DNA of 64,000 bases, taken from the IMG/VR virus record IMGVR_UViG_3300009008_000013, positions 47,814 to 111,813 of that record. One strand, 5' to 3'. Source of the DNA: a virus. Under the pieces are notes generated by a model. It had not been told where the DNA came from. It did not search any database and saw only the letters and a program-made list of their open reading frames with translations. The stretch's first letter is position 1, and each line of letters opens with the position of its first letter. The translations under genes and the position numbers were made by a program. Positions 37,686-43,567 of this stretch are shown here, piece by piece.

Positions 37686-39446
37686 GTGTTAAAACTGACT
37701 TCCCTAACAGTAAAGAATTTTATGAGTGTGGGTAACCAAACTCAAGCGGTTGCTTTGGACAGACAAGACCTCACACTTGTTTTGGGTGAAAACTTAGACT
37801 TGGGTGGTGATGACGCAGGTGCTCGTAATGGCACGGGTAAAACTACTATTGTAAATGCTTTGAGTTATGTGCTGTATGGGCAAGCACTAACTAATATTCG
37901 CAAAGATAATTTGATAAACAAAACAAATGCCAAAGGTATGTTAGTCACTATTGAGTTTGAAAAAGATGGTATGCGTCATCGTATTGAGCGTGGTAGAAAG
38001 CCAGGCGTGTTAAAATATTATACGAATGATGACGACGACAACTTAGCACAAGGCGAGAATAAAGAAACGCAAGAAGCAATAGAGAAAGCAATTGGTATGT
38101 CGCATACAATGTTTAAGCACGTTGTGGCACTTAACACATATACTGAACCGTTTCTTGCTATGCGTGTTTCGGATCAGCGTGAAGTTATTGAGCAGTTACT
38201 TGGTATTACATTACTATCCGAAAAAGCAGAAAGACTTAAAGAGATCGTAAAGCAGACTAAAGATTTTATTACTGAAGAAGAATACGCAATTAAGGGTAAA
38301 CAGCAAGCAAACGAGAATATTGAAAATACTATTAAAAGTTTGCGTATGAAACAAAAAGCGTGGGTAAAATCTCGCAACAAAGATGTTGAAAAACTAGACA
38401 ACGCTGTTAAGGAACTTGAATCAGTTAATATCGAAGAGGAAATAGCACTACACACTAAAAAATCAAATGTAGAGCAGTTAGAGTCTAAATTACGTGGCTA
38501 CAATAGAGAAAAATCCACCTCTGAAAACTTATTATCCAAATATAACAAAGAGTTAGCACGTTTTGAAAGTAATATATCCAAGACAGAAGATAAAAAATGC
38601 CATACTTGCGGGCAGGCGTTGCATGATGAAATACATCAAAAAATGCTTGCAGATTTGGAAGAACAAATAAATGAACATAAAGAATCTATCAAAAGCGAAG
38701 AAGGTAACTTAGCAACTATAAACAAAAAGATAGAAGACATTGGCGATATTGATACTATCGCTGATACTTTCTACGAGGATATTGCTAGTGCTTATAAGCA
38801 TGATAGTAGTTTAGAACATTTGCGTAATACTTTAGTAGAGAAAGCAGACGAGGATGATCCTTACGAATCCCAAATTGAGGATTTACAAAATTCTGTTTTG
38901 CAAGAGATTAATTATGATAAATTAAATGATCTAGTGTCTCTTAAAGAACACCAAGAGTTTTTAACAAGATTGCTTGTTAATAAGGATTCATTTATACGCA
39001 AAAGAATTATAGATCAAAACTTAGCCTTCTTAAATAAGAGACTGAGTTACTATCTAGATAAAATTGGATTGCCTCATACTGTAATGTTTTTAAACGATTT
39101 AAGCGTCGAAATTACAGAGTATGGGCGTGATCTAGACTTTGATAATCTCAGCAGAGGCGAACGAAATAGACTTATTTTAAGTCTATCTTGGGCGTTCAGG
39201 GATGTCTGGGAACACTTATATGATAACATAAGCCTACTAGTTATTGACGAATTAGTAGATAGTGGCATGGATGCACTAGGTTTAGAAGGTAGTATAAGTA
39301 TACTCAAGAAGTTTTGTAGAGATAGAGGCAAAAGTGTGTTTCTTATCTCTCATAAGGACGAACTGGTCGGGCGTGTACATAGCGTCCTCACAGTTACAAA
39401 GGAAAATGGTTTCACAAATTATAGTGACGATATAGAAATCATGTAA
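37686..39446 (+). CDS. gp46: Recombination endonuclease subunit gp46-like (Rad50 family), 586 aa
   Basis: An SMC-type ATPase partner of gp47. It starts at a GTG one base after the gp47 stop. Visible parts are Walker A (ARNGTGKTT, residues 46-54), a coiled coil of about 400 residues with a zinc hook CHTC (C305, C308), the ABC signature (LSRGERNRLILSLSWAF), Walker B (LLVIDE, D521-E522), and the H-loop LISHKDE. Every catalytic element is intact, and length is close to T4 gp46 (560 aa). It should bind DNA ends and drive ATP-dependent resection. The stop lies inside a perfect 18-bp palindrome (39441-39458). Confidence 0.95.
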   Translation: MLKLTSLTVKNFMSVGNQTQAVALDRQDLTLVLGENLDLGGDDAGARNGTGKTTIVNALSYVLYGQALTNIRKDNLINKTNAKGMLVTIEFEKDGMRHRIERGRKPGVLKYYTNDDDDNLAQGENKETQEAIEKAIGMSHTMFKHVVALNTYTEPFLAMRVSDQREVIEQLLGITLLSEKAERLKEIVKQTKDFITEEEYAIKGKQQANENIENTIKSLRMKQKAWVKSRNKDVEKLDNAVKELESVNIEEEIALHTKKSNVEQLESKLRGYNREKSTSENLLSKYNKELARFESNISKTEDKKCHTCGQALHDEIHQKMLADLEEQINEHKESIKSEEGNLATINKKIEDIGDIDTIADTFYEDIASAYKHDSSLEHLRNTLVEKADEDDPYESQIEDLQNSVLQEINYDKLNDLVSLKEHQEFLTRLLVNKDSFIRKRIIDQNLAFLNKRLSYYLDKIGLPHTVMFLNDLSVEITEYGRDLDFDNLSRGERNRLILSLSWAFRDVWEHLYDNISLLVIDELVDSGMDALGLEGSISILKKFCRDRGKSVFLISHKDELVGRVHSVLTVTKENGFTNYSDDIEIM

Positions 39447-39458
39447 ATATATTTACAT
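39441..39458. repeat. Perfect 18-bp palindrome across the gp46 stop codon
   Basis: Positions 39441-39458 read the same on both strands (ATGTAAATA then TATTTACAT). The first six bases contain the last ATG codon and the TAA stop of gp46. A hairpin here sits just upstream of the AAGGAG of the next gene. It could separate gp46 from the histone-like gene or stabilise the message end. Confidence 0.55.
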
Positions 39459-39475
39459 ATTAAGGAGTAATAAAA

Positions 39476-39655
39476 ATGTCAACAATTCATGAGCAAATCT
39501 TAGAGCGAGTCGAAACATATGTCAGCGAATCTTCAAAGTTCGAAGATAAAGGCGTAAAAGCGGCGGCCGCTCGCGCTCGTAAAGCGTTAGGCGAAATTGG
39601 CAAATTAGCCAAATCACGCAGGGCAGAGATTCAAGACAAAAAGAACGCAATGTAA
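39476..39655 (+). CDS. Small basic histone-like protein, 59 aa
   Basis: Too short for usual ORF cut-offs, but it has an AAGGAG ribosome-binding site 8 nt before the ATG and stops 3 nt before the next gene. The sequence has a helical acidic N-terminus (STIHEQILERVETYVSES) and a basic Ala/Lys/Arg-rich middle (KGVKAAAARARKALGEIGKL), ending KSRRAEIQDKK. This resembles the short histone H1/Hc1-like proteins of bacteria and phages that bind DNA without sequence specificity. A role in nucleoid or phage DNA packing, or as a helper for the recombination genes beside it, is plausible. Confidence 0.65.
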   Translation: MSTIHEQILERVETYVSESSKFEDKGVKAAAARARKALGEIGKLAKSRRAEIQDKKNAM

Positions 39656-39658
39656 TTA

Positions 39659-40192
39659 ATGCCTAGCAAGCAGAAAATAAAAGGCTCCACGTGGGAGCGC
39701 GATGTTGCTAAACATTTAACCGAAATATACGGCGAAACGTTTATTCGTGTTCCGCACAGTGGTTCCTATATTGGGGGGTCTAATAAAGCGAGAAAGGAAT
39801 ATCTTCATGAAGGACAAATAAGATCTTTCAAGGGAGATATAGTACCAGGTCCAAGTTTCCCTTTACTTAATATTGAGTGTAAGGCATACGGCGACTTTCC
39901 ATTCCATCATTTATTTTCACAGGATGTGAATAAGTTAGATCAATGGATAGAGCAATTATTAGAACCTGCAGACGAAAACGACTTTAACATACTAATAATA
40001 AAAATCAATAGAAAAGGCAAATACGTAGCAATTGAAAACAAATACCCACCATTTAAATTTGACAGGCACATTAATTACAAAGGTTGGATTTTTTGCGACT
40101 ATGATATGTTTTGGAGCAAAAATGCTGACCGTGTTAAAACATTCTCAAGTAACCCAACCACATATAAATCAAGACTATCATCTAAAAATTAA
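39659..40192 (+). CDS. PD-(D/E)XK nuclease, Holliday junction resolvase-like, 177 aa
   Basis: The fold signature is clear: an N-terminal helix with GSTWERDVAKHL (E13), then FKGDIV (D60) and LNIECKAYG (E73-C-K75), the metal-binding D...ExK set of the restriction-endonuclease-like superfamily. The start GSxWERxVAKxL and the size fit archaeal-type Holliday junction resolvases, though a structure-specific or RecB-like nuclease is also possible. It follows the histone-like gene by 3 nt and gp46/gp47, so it probably resolves branched DNA made during recombination. The ATG overlaps nothing and no other start is better. Confidence 0.75.
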   Translation: MPSKQKIKGSTWERDVAKHLTEIYGETFIRVPHSGSYIGGSNKARKEYLHEGQIRSFKGDIVPGPSFPLLNIECKAYGDFPFHHLFSQDVNKLDQWIEQLLEPADENDFNILIIKINRKGKYVAIENKYPPFKFDRHINYKGWIFCDYDMFWSKNADRVKTFSSNPTTYKSRLSSKN

Positions 40193-40632
40193 AGGCAACA
40201 CACAGGCACACATAATATCCACAATGCGGCTAAGACCCGCTCTCCTTGACGGTGTAGCAAAGGCACATTGAGATTCCGGAGATGATACAAACCACTATAG
40301 CATGGGCTAAAAAGACGAGGGTAAGAACCTCGCGTCTATTATTTGTTGAAACTGTAGCATTTAGTAGATACCGTTTGTTGGCGTGATAGCCAGGAGACTG
40401 TGGTAGGGAGTACAGGACAACCGCTTCCACGTCGTTAGATAATCCACAACAGTTTATAGGACAAGACCGAAGGAAAAAGTCAAATCCACACTTCACCCAG
40501 TCGGGTGGAGTGTGAGCAAAACTTCAGGAAAAAATTAAATAAAAATAACAATGTTAAATATAAAAAAGACTTTTCAAATTATACCTAGTTCGAGCGAAAG
40601 CGAAGAACTAGATGAACGTAGTTCATCTCATA
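40193..40632 (+). ncRNA. Gene-free stretch with strong stem-loops; candidate structured RNA or leader
   Basis: About 440 nt with no convincing coding frame. Stems visible by eye are GACGAGG with CCTCgCGTC (40314-40336), GTGGtAG with CTtCCAC (about 40399-40430), ACTGTGG with CCAC(3-nt bulge)AGT across 40396-40452, CACTTCACCC with GGGTGGAGTG (about 40488-40512), and two tandem hairpins at 40585-40627. GC content is higher than in the flanking spacers. This fits a structured non-coding RNA or a long regulated leader of the gene at 40633. I found no tRNA, tmRNA or RNase P signature. A -10/-35 promoter is not obvious, so it could be part of a longer transcript. Confidence 0.4.
40585..40627 (+). 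repeat. Two tandem perfect hairpins before the ATE-like gene
   Basis: Hairpin 1 pairs CTAGTTC (40585-40591) with GAACTAG (40605-40611) and has an inner GC-GAAA-GC tetraloop. Hairpin 2 pairs GATGAAC (40611-40617) with GTTCATC (40621-40627) around a GTA loop. The two share base 40611. The upstream ATG at 40612 lies within the stem of hairpin 2; the likely start at 40633 is six bases downstream. Confidence 0.75.
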
Positions 40633-41319
40633 ATGCAAATAAAAATATCAACTTACTTCGGTAAACAAGAAACTCGTGATGTAATAATAAACAATATATT
40701 CCTTGATAATGTCGAGCTATGGGAGGAGAGTCAGGCGTTACAAGACGGATTTTCTCTTTATATTGAAAATGGAAAAGAGCATTGGTTCATGTCACGTAAT
40801 ACTCGAATCTGTCTAGAAAAAACCAATTATAATTCGATAGATTTAGAATGGAAAATTGTCGATAAAAAACCGAAAGTAATTAAAAAAATTCTAAACGCAT
40901 ATCTGCAAAGAAATAATTATAAAGATTTATATTCTATAGACGAGGACTGTGATCGATTCAAATATATTCTTTATAAAGATAACGGAAAAATAGTTGCTAT
41001 TACAAAGTTACTCAATTACAGTAATGATGTAGAAACACATTTCTTTATTTGGAATTACCATAATCCTGATTTACATTTAGGTACTATTAGTTTAGAGCAT
41101 GAAATATGGTGGGCAAAACATAACGGATACAAGTATCTATACACTGGCCCGGGATATGAACAGAGCAGTATTTACAAATCCCAATTTCCTGGATTCGAAT
41201 GGTGGACTGGTATGGAATGGAGCGACGATGTTGAAATGTATATTAAGTTATGTAAACGCGACAGTAAAATAAGAAGTTTTAAGGCGTTAACTTCTTTAGA
41301 TCCTCAGGAACTTCCTTAA
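40633..41319 (+). CDS. Arginyltransferase (ATE C-terminal domain)-like acyltransferase, 228 aa
   Basis: The C-terminal 110 residues look like the aminoacyl-tRNA-protein transferase C-terminal (ATE/Bpt) domain of GNAT fold: GKIVAITKLL, then WNYHNPDLHLGTISLEHEIWW and AKHNGYKYLYTGPGYEQSSIYKSQFPG. In that family the LGT and the surface YLYLGYW-type strand bind the acceptor and the aminoacyl end of tRNA. The N-terminal cysteine-rich zinc/Fe-S part of true ATE1 is absent. The enzyme could add an amino acid or acyl group to protein N-termini, marking them for degradation. I use the ATG at 40633 because an upstream in-frame ATG (40612) is in a hairpin stem; neither has a strong ribosome site. Confidence 0.6.
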   Translation: MQIKISTYFGKQETRDVIINNIFLDNVELWEESQALQDGFSLYIENGKEHWFMSRNTRICLEKTNYNSIDLEWKIVDKKPKVIKKILNAYLQRNNYKDLYSIDEDCDRFKYILYKDNGKIVAITKLLNYSNDVETHFFIWNYHNPDLHLGTISLEHEIWWAKHNGYKYLYTGPGYEQSSIYKSQFPGFEWWTGMEWSDDVEMYIKLCKRDSKIRSFKALTSLDPQELP

Positions 41320-41429
41320 AACGCCAAAGCGTAACCCACTCTAAGTAATCTGCGAATGCTTGTCAGAGAGCGCAATTTTATTACTCGGAATAAGTGTATA
41401 AAATGGGTTCATAGTTTTATATCTGCCTC

Positions 41430-41451
41430 ATAAATAGTTAAAACTATTTAT
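41430..41451. repeat. Inverted repeat holding divergent late-promoter boxes
   Basis: ATAAATAGTT (41430-41439), AA, then AACTATTTAT (41442-41451) is a perfect 10-bp inverted repeat. A third copy, ATAAATAGTT, follows at 41458-41467. The minus strand reads TATAAATA at 41452-41445, so an antisense late promoter pointing into the ATE-like gene is possible. Confidence 0.65.
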
Positions 41452-41456
41452 AATGA

Positions 41457-41464
41457 TATAAATA
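41457..41464 (+). promoter_or_regulatory. T4-type late promoter box
   Basis: Exact TATAAATA on the plus strand, 80 nt before the ATG of the 189-aa gene at 41545. The transcript would begin with the structured leader of 41472-41533. Confidence 0.6.
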
Positions 41465-41471
41465 GTTTTAT

Positions 41472-41538
41472 ATAACCTTTTCGGACGGCAGGTTATTTCA
41501 AAAGAAAGTCCAAATTTCGTTTAACAAATGAAAGGAGG
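41472..41538 (+). promoter_or_regulatory. Structured 5' leader with pseudoknot potential
   Basis: ATAACC (41472-41477) pairs with GGTTAT (41491-41496); its loop holds GGAC (41483-41486), which can pair with GTCC (41508-41511), giving an H-type pseudoknot. A separate hairpin, TTTCGTTT (41515-41522) with AAATGAAA (41526-41533), abuts the AGGAGG Shine-Dalgarno (41533-41538). Translation of the next gene may be regulated by this fold. Confidence 0.45.
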
Positions 41539-41544
41539 ATTATT

Positions 41545-42114
41545 ATGAACGAAACCGATTGGACCCCGGCAGAAGCCGTAGAAAAAATAGAAGAACTAAA
41601 ACATTGGATTAGAACTTTTATTGTCAAAGAATTTCCCGAGTTAGATAACTTACCAGTATGTCCATATGCACCCCCTGCATTGGAAAATGACACAGTACGA
41701 ATAAAAGTAGTCAATGACAATCTTTTAGAAAAATTAAAAGAATATGTTGACAACTGGACAGATCGTGATGACCGTGGTAATGTTGAAGTATTAGCGGTTA
41801 TAACACCCACTGACAGGTATACGGTTGAAGAATATCAAGACATTTCAGAAAAAATTAATGAATATGCAAATCCATTAAATTTAGCGATACTTGATGACCA
41901 TCCGGGACATATAGAACAAATTGGTGATTTAATGTTTAATTTTGGCAAATCTGCATTAGTGTTAATGGCACGATTAGATGTATTAAATAACGCATCAGTG
42001 CAATTGGCAAAAAATACAAACTATTATAAAAATTGGCCTAAAGAATATTTAGAATGGGTTACACTTTGGCGATTTGATGAAGTTCCAGAAGAATTTAAAA
42101 AATATGTCGAGTAA
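41545..42114 (+). CDS. Unknown protein, 189 aa
   Basis: No family recognised. The protein is acidic and mostly helical, with charged N-terminal (EAVEKIEELKHWIRTFIVKEFPELDNLP) and C-terminal parts and no membrane segment or catalytic motif. It begins 6 nt after a perfect AGGAGG and follows a structured leader with a late box at 41457-41464, so it seems to be strongly and late expressed. It lies in a strand-switch zone between recombination genes and the tail chaperone; a virion or assembly role is possible but unsupported by sequence. Confidence 0.6.
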   Translation: MNETDWTPAEAVEKIEELKHWIRTFIVKEFPELDNLPVCPYAPPALENDTVRIKVVNDNLLEKLKEYVDNWTDRDDRGNVEVLAVITPTDRYTVEEYQDISEKINEYANPLNLAILDDHPGHIEQIGDLMFNFGKSALVLMARLDVLNNASVQLAKNTNYYKNWPKEYLEWVTLWRFDEVPEEFKKYVE

Positions 42115-42146
42115 CCAAGCAAGAAATAATTCACAAGGAGAATAAA

Positions 42147-42260
42147 ATGAGCTCATTTTTAATCTGGCATATACTAGCCATTTGTACAGTGATAGCAATA
42201 TCATTTGGAATAGGTTACAACGTAGGCAAAAAAACTAAAATGCATATAAAAGTCATTTAG
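42147..42260 (+). CDS. Small single-pass membrane protein, 37 aa
   Basis: A tiny gene with AAGGAG 8 nt before the ATG. The product is one hydrophobic helix (FLIWHILAICTVIAISFGIGY, residues 4-24) followed by a basic tail NVGKKTKMHIKVI. It should insert in the inner membrane with the basic end in the cytoplasm. Similar size and a similar GY-x-x-GKK end occur in the minus-strand protein at 42315-42431. Function unknown; small lysis-related or signalling roles are only a guess. It ends 13 nt before the stem-loop at 42274-42290. Confidence 0.55.
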   Translation: MSSFLIWHILAICTVIAISFGIGYNVGKKTKMHIKVI

Positions 42261-42273
42261 TTTTTAATCCGAC

Positions 42274-42290
42274 ACCAGGCGACGCCTGGT
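42274..42290. terminator. Stem-loop between two convergent small genes
   Basis: ACCAGGC (42274-42280) pairs with GCCTGGT (42284-42290) around a GAC loop. It lies between convergent genes at 42260 and 42315. AT-rich rather than T-only flanks suit a bidirectional terminator, weak on each side. Confidence 0.6.
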
Positions 42291-42314
42291 ATATTAATAC
42301 TTACGTTAAATTAT

Positions 42315-42431
42315 TTAAATGCAGGGCCATTTACCAGCTTTCTTGCCTGCTTTGTAGCCGATGAATAGACTGAATATTGCCCCAAGTAATCCTAAGCCTT
42401 CATTCTGCTTTTTTTCGTTCTCTTGTTCCAT
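42315..42431 (-). CDS. Small membrane-anchored protein, 38 aa
   Basis: An ATG at 42431 overlaps the stop of the frameshift extension by one base, showing coupling. The product has a charged N-terminus (EQENEKKQNEG), a short hydrophobic helix (LGLLGAIFSLFIGY, residues 13-26) and a basic end (KAGKKAGKWPCI). It resembles the 37-aa plus-strand protein in size and in the GYxxGKK end, though orientation of charges differs. It is probably the last gene of the tail-chaperone transcript. A tiny tail-assembly or membrane accessory function cannot be excluded. Confidence 0.55.
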   Translation of the reverse strand: MEQENEKKQNEGLGLLGAIFSLFIGYKAGKKAGKWPCI

Positions 42432-42670
42432 TAGAAATATGGTAAACCTGATTGTTTTGTTGTTTTCATATGTTCTTCAATAATGTCAGAAAGTACTTTT
42501 CTTTCCTTTGCGGAAGTGTTGAACATCTCATTGATAGTAAATCCACCTCGCATATGCCATGCAAAACTGTATATTTCTTTTTTTATGGCTTCTACCTGAT
42601 TTTCGTAATTAGTAATTAACTCTAATATTTCTTCGTATTTTAATGATAGAAGCCTTAGGCGAAAAAATTT
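42431..42670 (-). CDS. gp51: Tail chaperone -1 frameshift extension (gp51-like), 79 codons without a start
   Basis: The frame runs from the slippery site of gp26 to a TAA at 42433-42431 and has no ATG, GTG or TTG before residue 40, and an in-frame stop (TGA) above it. Its sequence has helices (KYEEILELITNYENQVEAIKKE) and the AWHMRGGFTINEMFNTSAKERK signature of tape-measure chaperone extensions: a Trp-x-MRGG-type motif near a coil. It corresponds to T4 gp51 by position beside gp26. The slippage site A AAT TTT TTC makes in-frame fusion possible, giving a 354-residue gp26-gp51-like protein in a minority of translations. Confidence 0.75.
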   Translation of the reverse strand, partial: KFFRLRLLSLKYEEILELITNYENQVEAIKKEIYSFAWHMRGGFTINEMFNTSAKERKVLSDIIEEHMKTTKQSGLPYF

Positions 42671-43494
42671 GCGTAATCAAAAATTATAGGACTAGTAAAC
42701 TCATGGGAACATTCAGGGCATTTTACATCAATAGGGTCTAATACTGTTTTGTCTTTAATTTCTTGAATAGCGCCTGTAATTTTTTTGAATAATCTTACAC
42801 TAGAATTATTAACAAAATTAATAATTTCTTCTTGATCATCAACCATAGTGCCATCTGGAAGTTCAATTGCTTTAACACCTGAAGAAATAGCGTTGATGTT
42901 TATATCGGTCATTGTATTTAGTATTTCATTATACATTTCTTGCTTTTCTTCTTCTGTTTTTTCCTCCATTGAACCCACTGCCTCAATTGCACGTTGTTCT
43001 TCGAATGTGCGTCTTTGAATTAACGACAAATCCAAATAATTTAATGGTTTAATATGTATTTTAACTTGGCCATAAGGAATTAAGATTTGTTCAGGTTCAA
43101 AGGATATATCACCTAGTTTATTAATATAATATTCTAAACCTATTTGATAATCAAATTTTTCTTCACATTTAGGACATGAAAAATTCAATTCCATGTCATT
43201 ACCATAAGACGCAATTCGAATTGCTACTAAAATGAAATCAATATCAGTAGCAGGTACTTGCCATGGATCTTTAATAGCAGGAACACAACTTTTTATAACT
43301 TGTGCAATTGCTTCACCTGATATCAAAGCATCAGGCGTTTTAAGTACAATGTCATCCTTGGCTGTCATAGCAAAAACAGGAATCTCGCCGGATTCGGAAA
43401 TTTCTATAGATCCTGCAGGATAAAATTTACCTTCGTTAGGTAATGAGATATAAATCTCAGGTTGGCGATAATATTGTTCTAATAAACTACTCAT
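42655..43494 (-). CDS. gp26: gp26-like baseplate hub assembly protein (tail chaperone), 279 aa
   Basis: Starts MSSLLEQYYRQPEIYISLPNEGKFY, the conserved opening of gp26-like proteins in T4-like marine phages. Two CPxC pairs (C107/C110 and C259/C262) form a likely zinc ribbon. The end ANFFA is read GCA AAT TTT TTC GCC TAA; the run A AAT TTT TTC contains two overlapping X XXY YYZ slippery sites in frame, with a stop two codons on. A -1 slip joins the frame encoding gp51-like residues. The gene is divergent from the tape measure at 43568, so the chaperone and its client are neighbours. In T4 gp26 and gp51 are made from separate starts. Confidence 0.85.
   Translation of the reverse strand: MSSLLEQYYRQPEIYISLPNEGKFYPAGSIEISESGEIPVFAMTAKDDIVLKTPDALISGEAIAQVIKSCVPAIKDPWQVPATDIDFILVAIRIASYGNDMELNFSCPKCEEKFDYQIGLEYYINKLGDISFEPEQILIPYGQVKIHIKPLNYLDLSLIQRRTFEEQRAIEAVGSMEEKTEEEKQEMYNEILNTMTDININAISSGVKAIELPDGTMVDDQEEIINFVNNSSVRLFKKITGAIQEIKDKTVLDPIDVKCPECSHEFTSPIIFDYANFFA
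42661..42670 (-). promoter_or_regulatory. Programmed -1 ribosomal frameshift site
   Basis: Minus-strand reading, gp26 frame: GCA AAT TTT TTC GCC TAA. Both AAATTTT and TTTTTTC match the X XXY YYZ slippery heptamer in the correct phase. The 0-frame stop follows two codons later, and the -1 frame stays open for 79 codons. A short GCC/GGC hairpin spans the stop; no large downstream stem is evident by eye. Confidence 0.75.
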
Positions 43495-43516
43495 TTGAAA
43501 TCCTCAAAATTTGATG

Positions 43517-43524
43517 TATAAATA
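43517..43524 (+). promoter_or_regulatory. T4-type late promoter box of the tape measure gene
   Basis: Exact TATAAATA, 51 nt upstream of the ATG at 43568. The following ATATAGCGATATT is similar to the sequence after the late box at 10730. Confidence 0.6.
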
Positions 43525-43567
43525 ATATAGCGATATTTACCTTATTTTATAATATACGCATATTATT

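Noticed and set aside
40230-40496. An 88-codon minus-strand frame in the gene-free region
   Set aside because: No ribosome site or recognisable protein features; the stretch has strong stem-loops instead. I prefer a non-coding reading.
40193-40632. tRNA or tmRNA in the structured region
   Set aside because: No T-arm consensus with a matching acceptor stem and anticodon arm on either strand, and no tmRNA tag frame. TTCGA at 40589 belongs to a perfect hairpin instead.
41481-41496. GGACGG resembling the core of glutamine riboswitches known from marine cyanobacteria and phages
   Set aside because: The next bases do not match the conserved GGACGGAAGUAGG core and the upstream half-site is missing; no such riboswitch can be claimed.
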